DNA from: Epichloe hybrida | Taxonomy: Eukaryota > Ascomycota > Sordariomycetes > Hypocreales > Clavicipitaceae | Direction of reading: 5' to 3' | Length of the DNA: 64,000 nucleotides | Assembly (NCBI GenBank): GCA_019022495.1 | Contig: JAFEKR010000006.1 | Location: 372,001-436,000, forward strand | In this document: positions 22,588 through 32,215 of the stretch, in pieces | How the letters are laid out: every line of letters begins with the position of its first letter | Numbering within the stretch: the first letter of the stretch is position 1 | Made by a program: the position numbers and the translations under genes | The notes under the pieces: generated by a model | The model's database searches: none | Told to the model about the DNA's origin: nothing | What the model saw: the letters and a program-made list of their open reading frames with translations, nothing else

Positions 22588-23164
22588 AGCACCCCAGGGG
22601 TCCCTGCCACTTCTCGTTGTCATTTTCTCATCCATCCAGCCTTTCTTTTTCCCAATTTTCCTTTTGTTCCCGCTGCTTGTGCCATGTGCCTTGATACCCT
22701 TGCTCTTTCTTCTTTAGTAAATCTACTTGTTGTATTTTGGATAAGCATAGAAAGTACTTAATGAGATGGAAGGGGAGGTGTAACATTTCGAGTGCAAACC
22801 CTGGCCCTAAACTGGACTTTGATCTGGTCGTGACTTGGTGGTAGGTGACGTGTTCTCCGTCGTAGAGAGCTTCGCGTGGTGGCAGTGCGGTGAGAAGAAA
22901 GGGGGCTGATGAACCCCGCTGGGACGTGATGCTACGATGAGGGCCGTTTCTCAACCTGTTCTTTGCAGGGTAGTACATGTCACGTATACGTCCATCTTGA
23001 TGATTCGTACGTACTCAGAGTGTACATGCTGCAACACGTATAACACGTGTGTTTCACCTTTGTCTTGCCAAGAGCACAATGGTAGGTAGGTAGCACAATC
23101 ATAAAGGTTGATAATTGCTATGCGAGACTTTATCCACGAATAAACATACATGTGTGTACACCGT
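22588..23164. other. Convergent intergenic region
   Basis: Between two 3' ends pointing at each other. No gene seen. It probably holds both polyadenylation regions; AATAAA-like words are weak. Confidence 0.5.
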
Positions 23165-25408
23165 CTACTCGATCCTCTTCTTTCCCTCCTCTGCATTAAG
23201 ATAGCGGGCTGTACTGAGACCTCTCTCGTGACGGGCAACAAGGTCCCCGATGACAGCGTCCTTGCGCGCCTTGGAGAAGTGCTCGCTGTACCCGTCTACA
23301 GCAAAGGGGCGGGGGTTCAATCGCGGCCAGTTGACCTAGATGAGTTGTCAGATAATTCCATCGGATAGAACAAAAGCAAGGGAGAGGGAAGCATACGTAG
23401 AGCATGCCGTGTGTCAAGATGAAATGAAAACACCACGCTGCGACGGCACTCCAGAATAAGATGAAGAACCTCATGGGTAGGACTCTGGCGTCGGCATCAC
23501 GCTTGGTAAAGAGGCCTACGAGAACGATGAAGATGCTGAATGCGAGGATGTAGGGGATCGACTGGATGAGGATTGGTCGTCTATCTACAAAGACGCGGCC
23601 CGTGCCAATGTTGGTGGCGCTGGGGTCGTAGGCGCCGAGGAACAGGTCGTAGGAATCTTGACGAGGGCCGTCTCGGAAATTGTTGAGGAAATAACGAGTA
23701 ACGCCGATGCGACCATCTTGAAAGGCGCCCAGCTTGGTGCGCTTGCCTGTGCGGGTGACGTCGGTCTTCATGGCACCGGTGCCAGAGTATGCGCTTGAGA
23801 CAACATCGGCGTTGTCAGCCCAGATGTTGCGGAAGAGACACTCGAATGCAGGGTCCTCGTCGCGGAACTGAGCGCCGCGAGGCATCAGGCCGAGATCCTC
23901 GAAAATTCGGTTCAGGGTGTATCGGGCGAAGATGCTTTGCACGACATTTGTCCGATCCAGACAGTCCATGCAGTTGGTCCGCATGACGCTCGTCTGGAGG
24001 CTGCGAGCGTCGATTTTCCCGTCAGCGTTGGACGGAGAGTCGACACCTCGGAAGTAGCCCTGTTTCTGGAGCTCTTCATGCAGCTTCTCCGTCAGGGCAT
24101 ATGCTCGGTCCATCCTCATGCCTTTGGTTTCGGTGTGATAGTCGAAATAGACGTAGTGCAGACGATCGAACTGCTGGTTTCTTGCGCCAGGCTGAAGAGT
24201 GGTGAATTTCTCTGCCGTCAGACGATCGCTCTCACGGCCCTCCTTTGGTGCTGACGCAAGAGAGCGGAACATTTGTTCGTAAGACTCCTTGACTTTGCAT
24301 TCCCTGCCCTTGGAATTGACCAGGTTGATCAGGTAGTTGTCGCCGTAGATGCGGATCTGCTCGTCAAAGTGCTTCTGCGAGGCGGCCAAGGCAGCTTCTG
24401 GGCTTCGGACCTGCAGCTTCGGTGTGTACTTCAAGCTGTTGATCTCGGCCCAGTAGGTAGGGACGCTACCGCGAGTCTGGACATAGGACATGATTTGCAT
24501 CTCCTGGCCACCACCGAGTTTGCCGCTCTGCATGTCGGTGCTGCCGGCGTACCCTCCCAAGCCGGAGCTGCTGTCATTGAGAATGATGATCTGCTCCGTC
24601 TCATTGTAGTTGGCTACATGTCCTTCCTCATCAACACCTCGGGTGAAGTATCTCGTGCCCCCGCGATATCGTGAGCGGCGGGAGATGATGACCATGGTAA
24701 TAGGAGTGTTTTTGAATTTGGTAGGCTTGATCTCGAGCATGCCAAAGATACATGGGAGAATAAAAGGGTCAATGGCAGGCTGTTTCCCAGGCTGGCTTCT
24801 TGAGCCACGGTGACGGAACTCTATCAGGTCAGACTGTAGGTGCTTGTTGAAGAAAAATCGGTCGTCGGTTCGCATCCATAGGGGGCTAGCGGTATCGGCT
24901 TGCGATTGGCGTTGAATCGAGTTGGTCAGATCAATGGCATGTGAGAAATACATTGGACTCCTGTGGAGGAAGGTGTCCAGCAGGCCAATAAAGGTGTCCT
25001 CGTCGGGATCATGGATCTGGCGCTCGCGCATGGGGAGGATTTCTGCGGCCACGACTTTGTACACCATATGACCCTTGAGGCGGCCGACGGGTACAGTCTT
25101 GCTGATGACGACGACATATTTGTCTAGGCAGCAAGGTTCATTAGGGGCGTTACACATGCTTCTCGGTTGGATGCCAACATACCGAGTCGCAATTGGATTA
25201 TACCGAGAATGCCGGCAATGCTGGAGACACGCGTGGCTCGTTTGGCAGGTTGCGGGTTGGCATCGCCCAAGCGAATATCGCCCGTGGGACGATCGAGTAC
25301 TAGCGCAGGCGCATCAGGGGAGGAGGGCGAAGTGAAGGTGTAGGCATCGTTGGTGACTTTGAGGTTGATATCCCGGAAGGGGAACTTGGGCGTCGCAAGG
25401 GGGGCCAT
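23165..25408 (-). CDS. SAC1: SAC1 phosphoinositide phosphatase
   Basis: ER/Golgi-resident lipid phosphatase that dephosphorylates PI4P and related phosphoinositides. Predicted 707 aa from exons 25183-25408, 23397-25123 and 23165-23335. Splices restore IQLRLDKYVVVIS and THGMLYVNWPRLNP, both family signatures. The catalytic CX5R motif is visible as RTNCMDCLDRTNVVQ, with Cys460 and Arg466. The N-terminal SAC domain includes FFFNKHLQSDLIEF and YTPKLQVRSPEAALAASQKH. Two hydrophobic segments close to the C-terminus (SIPYILAFSIFIVLVGLF and FFILFWSAVAAWCFHFIL) form the expected membrane hairpin. The last exon is cytosolic and ends GLSTARYLNAEEGKKRIE, a possible basic retrieval region. It shares a 736-bp divergent promoter with the RAB5-type GTPase. 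Confidence 0.96.
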
Positions 25409-26144
25409 GACGATGATTGGAGCTTAGAGCTCAACGGATAAGGACAGGAAAAAAGGAAAAAGGAAGAAGGAAAAGGAAAAGGTGCAGATGAAAGAGAGAA
25501 CGATCAGGTCGGCTGGTGATCGGGTGATCTGGTGATCTGGTGATGGACGGCGCGGAAAGGGAAAGAATGGCAAGCTTGGACACGCCTGGTCCTGGCGGTG
25601 GTGTTGAACAGCCAATCAAAATGAATCACAGCTTCTCGCGAAGAGCTCATCAGCCACCGACAGGCTGCTGGCCACAAATGTGAAGATGGGTCGGCTACGT
25701 CGGCTGCTGACATAACCCCCCGACTCGGGAAACGTATAGGGTAGGTAGGCTAGAGTTGTCGCCACAACCGTCTGGGCAACCGTCTGGCATCTGCGGGCCA
25801 CCACCGCCCGTCCTTGACGCCGTCCTTGACGCTGCTACGTACTCACTCCATTGCTCCTCCAACCTCTGCTCCAAAGTCTGCTCGCCATCTCACCACTGAT
25901 ACTCCATCAACCTCAACCATCTCGCCGCAGCTTTTCTCTTGCATCCTTGGACGCCCTGTGCCGCCCTTGTGCCATCTGACTGCGCAGCCTCCGACGCCGT
26001 CCTGATCCCGCGACACACGACACATCCGCTCATTCGTTGGGACCCATCGCGTAAACCGGCACCACTGCTGAAATTGCCGAGTTCATTTCTGCCACCTCGA
26101 ATCTCCCGTCCTTGTCACCAAACCCTCTCTACCAATCACTCAAA
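25409..26144. promoter_or_regulatory. Divergent promoter between SAC1 and RAB5
   Basis: A 736-bp gap between two outward start codons. It contains a CCAAT box (CAGCCAATCAAAATG, about 25609-25623), GATC/GTGATC repeats near 25513-25545 and CT-rich leader sequence on the RAB5 side. Shared regulation of two endomembrane genes is possible but not shown. Confidence 0.5.
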
Positions 26145-27109
26145 ATGGCAGCACGAGGCCCTGCCGGCGGTCCCCGGGGCATGAATAATCGTTTTGCTCA
26201 GTTTAAGCTTGTCCTTCTCGGTACGGACTCGGCACTCTCGATGCCCCTTCTGCGATTCTTATTCGCCTACCCACATGTCGAGGATGATCATCATGCTAAC
26301 TCGATGCTTTTCAGGTGAATCTGCTGTTGGAAAGGTGAACTTGATTGCTTCCCACGTTGCTCACTCGTATTCAGATTTACTGACCTCGAAAATGTAGAGC
26401 TCAATAGTCCTGCGATTCGTCAAGGCAGGTTTCAAAATCTCTTCCATGTGTGTCATCACCAACATCTCAAGACTAACAGTCGAACAGGACCAATTCGACT
26501 CATTCAGAGAATCCACCATCGGCGCGGCGTTCCTGACGCAGACCATCTCGCTCGACGAGAACACTACAGTCAAGTTCGAAATTTGGGATACCGCTGGTCA
26601 GGAACGCTACAAGTCTCTCGCGCCCATGTACTACCGCAATGCCAACTGCGCCGTCGTTGTCTACGATATCACACAATCCGTACGTGTTGCTCTGTCCAGG
26701 CAACTTGCGAAATTCGCGCCTCCGTCGTGCATCATACTAACCAGTTGACTCCTGCGTACAGTCATCACTAGATAAAGCCAAGGCCTGGGTCAAGGAACTT
26801 CAACGTCAGGCCAACGAAAACATTATCATTGCACTTGCCGGAAACAAGCTTGATTTGGCAACCGAACAGCCCGATAAGAGAGCAATCCCCACTGCCGATG
26901 CCGAGGCCTATGCTCGGGAAGCCGGTCTTTTGTTCTTCGAGACCTCAGCAAAGACTGCTGAGAATGTTCGTGAACTCTTTACTGCTATCGCCAAGAAGCT
27001 ACCTTTGGACCAGGTTGGCCCTCGACATGCTCGGCCTGGCCAACGACCTGGCGTCAGCCTGTCATCCGAGAATGCAAACACGAATGCGAGCGGGCCGTGC
27101 AGCTGTTAA
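26145..27109 (+). CDS. RAB5/Vps21-family small GTPase
   Basis: Early-endosome Rab GTPase. Predicted 220 aa from exons 26145-26220, 26315-26334, 26398-26424, 26488-26679 and 26762-27109. Nucleotide-binding elements are complete: GESAVGKSS (26-34), switch I with Thr51 in STIGAAF, WDTAGQE (74-80), NKLD and ETSAK. The C-terminus GPCSC is the geranylgeranylation signal. Switch regions [15 protein letters not shown] and [19 protein letters not shown] are RAB5-type rather than RAB7 or RAB1. Exons 2 and 3 are only 20 and 27 nt. The third intron (26425-26487) begins with GC, not GT, in AAG|GCAGGT and has branch CTAAC and acceptor ACAG; splicing there gives the invariant FVKDQF. A GT donor four bases later with another acceptor would add four residues inside this motif and is unlikely. 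Confidence 0.94.
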
Positions 27110-28008
27110 TCATGCTTGAGGTTTCATAGGCGCACGTCCAACATGGTGGAAATGAATGTGATTTTGATTTGGTGAGATCGCCACCCGATGCATTTTCTTT
27201 ACAGGTCAGGTCAGGTCAGGTCAGATCAGATCAGATCAGATGTCTCATTGACTGGACAGTGAATGATTATAGACCATTCACGATGGTGGACCCGAAGCTT
27301 ATTTATGTCATGCGACCTGTGGGCTGAAGAATCTTATATGTTTCTCTCTTGGAGTCTTGGGTTTTGAAGGGTTGTTTGTTTAGGAGAAACTTTTCTAACG
27401 CTCGGTTCTATCTTGCCTCCTAATATCATATACCACACACACATGCACACACATGCACACACACCAACGTAGCCGTGCAATCAGTACACACACTTTCCCG
27501 CGCGTCATGTCTTGCTGATGGGACGCCAGGCTCTCCAGTATAGAGCCGTGGAGATTTGAACAGACGCTGGTGTCACCAGACAAGTGGAGTTTCTGATATC
27601 AGGAACAAGAGCGACAGTTGCCAAGGGGCATGGGCAGTAGTGTTTGATATTGAAGCTACATAGTTTGTTTTTGAACAACTCAAGAAAGACTTGTGTAGCA
27701 GTTGGCAAGACCCGCCAGCTCGCCCGGATATCACTCATGAGGTACAATGGTTCACAATTTCAATTTCAACACGCATGAATGATATTATATCTAGCCGGCG
27801 GACATCATTGTAGAAGTAGCGCACATCCTGAGGCGGCCTGGCGAATGGTTGCGTCACCTTTGCCGGTCGGCATCATGTCAGGCAGGACCCGGCAAGCTTG
27901 GCTTTAGCCGAAGTTTCGCCAGAGCGCTTTTGTTCTACTGGCACCTCCGGACCTAAAGCCGTACATCATCACCATCACCACGTGCCCTGCTGGTCCATTA
28001 CCTTCCTC
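27110..28008. other. Intergenic region between RAB5 and MIC60
   Basis: No gene seen. It holds a pentamer array at 27203-27240 and a CA-rich run with CATGCACACA words (27432-27468). An in-frame open stretch reaches upstream from the MIC60 start to 27898 but does not look like a mitochondrial protein. Confidence 0.5.
27203..27240. repeat. Pentamer array (AGGTC)4(AGATC)4
   Basis: About four copies of AGGTC run directly into about four copies of AGATC. The two halves differ by one G/A transition, so one variant seems to have been amplified after the other. Located in the 3' region of the RAB5 gene. Confidence 0.88.
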
Positions 28009-30161
28009 ATGTTGCGATCATCGCTTCGGTCAGCGAGGGCCTTTGGCGGCAAGCCCTTTGTGGCTGCCACCCTGCGCCAATGGCCCATCGTGACGTGGCG
28101 ACAAGCTGGCGTCCTCGGCGCGGTACGAAACGCAACCTCTCGGAGAACTGACCCTGTGGCCTGTGAGAAAGATGCAGTTGCTAACTCAAATTGCTATGCT
28201 TAGAGATCATACGCCGACGACAAAAAACCTACGATCGACGTGCCTAAACCACCAGTCTTGCCAACGTCTGAAACCTTGAGCTCCGAAAGAAGCCCTCCTC
28301 CCCCAGCTGCCACCGTCATTGATGCCAAGACTCCCGAAGTCAAATCCGTCCCTCTGACGCCGCCGCCGCCGCCTCCTCCTGTGATCGAGAATGCCGAAGC
28401 TGCTTCCAAGGCAACTCCTCCTCCTCCTCCTCAGCCAAAGAAGAAGGGCTTTTCCCAAAGATTAAGAAGCTTTGTCTTCACACTCATGGTTCTTGGTGCT
28501 GTCGGTTTTGCTGGTGGTGTATGGTACTCCCGAGTTAATGACAACTTCCACGATTTCTTTACCGAATATGTCCCCTTTGGAGAGCAGGCTGTACTCTACC
28601 TAGAGGAACTCGAATTCAAGAAGAAGTATCCACATACCGTCCCCCAGGAGTCTCGGATCAAAGACGTTGGCAAGCAGGTCAAGATCCCCGCACAGAGTGG
28701 TGCATCATGGAGAGTAGCCGACAGTACCGAGTCTTCATCCCGTCATTCCAGCGCTGCTCCTTCTGCGAAGAATCCTGCAGTTCAACAGGGAGAGAAGAAG
28801 GATGTCGCCGACAAAATGCCTGCAGACCCAATCACTGCTCCGGCCAAGTCTGCCGAGAAAGCAACTCCCCAGGTTGTCTCTGAACAGCCTGCGCCCAATC
28901 CCACCACATCTTCGGCCAACAATTTCAAGGAGCCTGAGGTCAATGAGCCTTCCAAATTCCCCCCCTTGGAACCCATCGACCTCATGAAGCTTCCCGACGC
29001 CAAGGATCCCATTGTGCGAGATCTTGTACACATGCTCAACGATCTCATCCTGGTTATCAACGCCGATGGTGCGCATGGACGCTACTCCACCACCATTGCC
29101 AAGGCCAAGAACGAGATTCTCCAGATCGGGAGCCGTCTCAAGGACTTGAAGAGCTCTGTTGAAAAGAAGGCCGCTAGCGAAGTGAAGTCGGCGATTGACG
29201 AGTTCGATCACGCTGCCACCGATTTGATTCAACGTGTCGAGAACACCATGGCTGCTCAGGAGCTTGAGTGGCGCCGCGAATTCGAGCAGGAAATGAAATC
29301 CGTTCGCAGCAACTACGACGAGCGAGTCAGGCTCTTAATGGAGCGAGAGAAGAAGCTCAATGACGAACAGCTGCAAAACAGGCTGCTGGAGCAGGCCTTG
29401 GCTTTGAAGAAGGAGTTCGTTCAGGAGGTAAAGGAGCGCGTTGAGAAGGAGCGTAAGGGTCGCCTCGGCAAGCTTTCTGAACTGACTTCAGCTGTGTCTG
29501 ACCTGGAGAAGCTCACTGTGGGCTGGAACGGTGTTCTCGAAACCAACCTCAAGACTCAACAGCTTCATGTTGCTGTGGAGGCTGTCCGAGCCAGCTTGGA
29601 GAACTCTACGCACCCCAAGCCTTTCATCCGAGAGCTGGTTGCGCTGAAGGAGATTGCCAGTGGCGATGCTGTTGTCGACGCTGCTATCGCCTCACTGAAC
29701 CCTGTCACCTACCAGCGTGGCGTTTCTTCACCTTCTCAGCTCATTGACAGATTCCGCCGCGTTGCCGCCGAAGTTCGAAAGGCGTCTCTTCTGCCCGACG
29801 ACGCTGGTGTCGCCAGCCACGCCTCGAGCTGGATTTTGAGTCATGTCATGTTCAAGAAGGAGGGTCTCGCCGATGGCAGCGACGTCGAGAGCGTTCTCAC
29901 GCGCACACAGACATACCTAGAGGAGGGTGATTTGGATTCAGCTGCGCGAGAGATGAATGGTCTGCAGGGATGGGCCAAGACACTTAGCCAAGACTGGATC
30001 GGCGAGGTTCGCAAGGTGTTGGAGGTCGAGCAAGCACTTGACGTAAGTTACCCCTGGGGAAACGGACGTATATTCCTCGAAAAAAGCGGTTTTGCTAACC
30101 GATGAGTTTTCTATAGGTTATTGCTACCGAAGCAAGACTTCAGAGTCTGAGGGTAGAGTAA
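28009..30161 (+). CDS. MIC60: MIC60 (mitofilin), MICOS subunit
   Basis: Inner-membrane protein that shapes crista junctions and contacts the outer membrane. Predicted 665 aa from exons 28009-28122, 28204-30042 and 30117-30161. The N-terminus MLRSSLRSARAFGGKP is an arginine-rich presequence. Splicing restores ARSYADDKKP, typical of the region just after processing. Proline-rich stretches follow, then one membrane span (residues about 127-147, FTLMVLGAVGFAGGVWY), a disordered intermembrane-space part, a coiled coil (about 330-470: REFEQEMKSVRSNYDERVRL and LEQALALKKEFVQEVKERVE) and the C-terminal mitofilin domain (LEEGDLDSAAREMNGLQGWA). The last exon adds only VIATEARLQSLRVE, the conserved mitofilin end. 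The donor of exon 2 is a perfect GTAAGT. The chosen Met is the one opening the presequence; a longer in-frame start would add 37 non-conserved residues. Confidence 0.95.
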
Positions 30162-30563
30162 CCAACAGTCTCTTTTATTATGTATATTGCCATGGGAGGG
30201 GGGATGGGGTCGCCAAAGAAAAAGGGTCGCAGACTCGTGTACTAGATATGAATAGACATTGAGGAACTCACACCTATTGAACAAACCTGAACTCGCGAAA
30301 GAGGAAACCCATGTTCGGCCTGTTGCACCAGACACGGTTGTTACTCGACAAGTCGTTGCCCCACTTTGCACGACCAGTGCAGCAACAGCTTCTACATACT
30401 ACTCCGCATTGTCATATGTCGAAGCTTCATCCATCATACTAGCCACATCACGCGAGAGCAGCATCTTTTAACAACATATTGGTCGATCAGTGCAAAATTC
30501 CCGTGCTTGAAATCGTCGGCGTAGCACTACCGGCCCCCGGCGGCCACTCCAAAATCACATGCA
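30162..30563. promoter_or_regulatory. Intergenic region upstream of the first folylpolyglutamate synthase
   Basis: The 3' region of MIC60 and the promoter of the next gene on the same strand. No gene or repeat seen. Confidence 0.4.
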
Positions 30564-32153
30564 GTGTCCACCATGTCCATGACCAGAATGGCCGCTCGCG
30601 TATGGCTCCGCTGCCAACTACATTCCTCACCATGCCACGAAAGCTCTCGCCAACCTACACGAACAAGACCACTTTCACCAAGTCGACGGTTCTCCAGCAC
30701 CATGTCCCGCAGCTACGCGGATGCCCTTCACAAGCTCACGCAGCTGCAATCCAACCGCACGACGACCCAGCTCTTCGACGACAAGAGCGGCTCCCAAGAC
30801 GCAGCAGCAGCCAAGGCCCGGGACCTCAATGCCGCAGCCATTCCCGAAATGCTGCACTGGCTGCGCCGCGCAGGCTATTCCCCCGCGGACCTTTGCCGCA
30901 TGCGCCATATCCACGTGGCGGGCACAAAGGGCAAAGGCTCCGTCTGCGCATTCGCCACGTCCATGCTGCGGCGGTACGGCGCCGTCGGGACGTACACCAG
31001 TCCGCATCTGGTCAGTCCCAGAGAGAGAATCGCCATCAACGGCCAGCCCGTGTCCCAGGAGGCGTTCGCACATGCCTTCTTTGACCTGTGGGATCGCTTC
31101 ACCGAGTGTGCCAGGCGGGAGGGGGCGGACGCCACCACGGCGGAGGGCGCGTCTTCGAAACCGTTCTTCTTCAGGTTCTTGACCATTCTGGCGTGGCACA
31201 TGTTCCTGCGGGAGGGCATCGGGAGCGTTGTCATGGAGTGTGGGATCGGAGGCGAGTACGATGCCACCAACGTGCTGCCTGCCGAGGCTGTTTCCGCCGC
31301 CGTGGTCTCGCAGCTGGGTGTTGATCATGTTGCCATGCTGGGGGACACGGTGGAGCAGATTTCGTGGCACAAGGCGGGCATTTTCAGGCGCGGCGTCAAG
31401 GCGTTTACGGTGAATTTGAGACATCAGCCTTCTGTCATGGAGGCTCTGCGATCGAGGGCAAGGGAAAAGGGGGCACGGCTGGTGGAACTCGAAGCGCGGG
31501 ACGTCGAGGCGTGGGGGGGGGTGAGGAGCAGTCTTGGGGGAAATTTTCAGAAGCTCAACCAGGCTTTGGCCGTCATGGCTGTGCGAGAACATCTTGGCCT
31601 TCCGGGCGGCGACTTGGGTCAAGTGCCGGGCGAGATGGTTGAGGGTCTGAGGCAAGCTTCTCTGCGCGGCAGATGCGAGGTTCTCCGGTGTGATGAGGGC
31701 GCGACGTGGCTCCTCGACGGGGCTCACACGAGAGAGAGCCTGCAACAGGTGGCCAGGTGGGTGGCGCAAGAGGAGGTGCAGCCGGACGAGCATTTCATTC
31801 TGGTATTCAATCAGCAGGAGAGGAATGCCCCCGAGCTGTTGAAGGCCTTTGTCGAGGCTGTCCAGGGGGACATGGGGAAACGGGAAGTCTTCTCACACGC
31901 GCTGTTTACGAGGAACGAGGTCAAGCCACGGGCAGAGCAGGATCTTACCGTGCAGCAGGGCGCTGCTGCGATGATGCGGAGCCTCAGCCCGGGGTGCACG
32001 ATAGCTGTGCTTGACAATGTCGAGAGCGCAGTGGAGGTAGCAAGGGGCTGGTGTCTCGGCGAGAAGAAGAAGAAGGGCAAGATTCTGGTGACGGGCAGTC
32101 TGCACCTAGTCGGGGGTACACTGCAGGTTCTCGAGCCCGGCTCTGTATTATAA
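30564..32153 (+). CDS. Folylpolyglutamate synthase/dihydrofolate synthase family enzyme, paralogue A
   Basis: Mur-ligase-type ATP-dependent enzyme that adds glutamate to folates (FPGS) or to dihydropteroate (FolC/Fol3 type). Single exon, 529 aa. The P-loop HVAGTKGKGSVCAF has GTKGKGS at residues 120-126. Other family marks are SPHLVSPRERIAINGQ, MECGIGGEYDATN, GVDHVAMLGDTVEQISWHKA, LLDGAHTRES and a C-terminal VTGSLHLVGG. The first 46 residues are rich in Arg and Ser (RMAARVWLRCQLHSSPCHES, then RRFSST) and look like a mitochondrial presequence. An internal Met at residue 47 (30702) would give a cytosolic form starting MSRSYADALHKL, as is known for other FPGS genes. Whether it is an FPGS, a dihydrofolate synthase or an Rma1-like paralogue cannot be told from sequence alone. 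It converges on paralogue B with 62 bp between stop codons. Confidence 0.9.
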   Translation: MSTMSMTRMAARVWLRCQLHSSPCHESSRQPTRTRPLSPSRRFSSTMSRSYADALHKLTQLQSNRTTTQLFDDKSGSQDAAAAKARDLNAAAIPEMLHWLRRAGYSPADLCRMRHIHVAGTKGKGSVCAFATSMLRRYGAVGTYTSPHLVSPRERIAINGQPVSQEAFAHAFFDLWDRFTECARREGADATTAEGASSKPFFFRFLTILAWHMFLREGIGSVVMECGIGGEYDATNVLPAEAVSAAVVSQLGVDHVAMLGDTVEQISWHKAGIFRRGVKAFTVNLRHQPSVMEALRSRAREKGARLVELEARDVEAWGGVRSSLGGNFQKLNQALAVMAVREHLGLPGGDLGQVPGEMVEGLRQASLRGRCEVLRCDEGATWLLDGAHTRESLQQVARWVAQEEVQPDEHFILVFNQQERNAPELLKAFVEAVQGDMGKREVFSHALFTRNEVKPRAEQDLTVQQGAAAMMRSLSPGCTIAVLDNVESAVEVARGWCLGEKKKKGKILVTGSLHLVGGTLQVLEPGSVL

Positions 32154-32215
32154 AAGCAGAAATCGCCATCCATCCATCTACCCTTGTCCCAATGCATGAG
32201 GGACTACGACTTCCT

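Noticed and set aside
27898..28008. In-frame N-terminal extension of MIC60 containing six consecutive histidines
   Set aside because: The presequence-like MLRSSLRSARAFGG starts at the downstream Met. The extension has no targeting character; the His run comes from a CATCAC repeat in the leader.
30675..31793. 372-codon open frame antisense to FPGS paralogue A
   Set aside because: The sense strand encodes a clear enzyme; the long antisense frame is a by-product of its GC-rich third positions.
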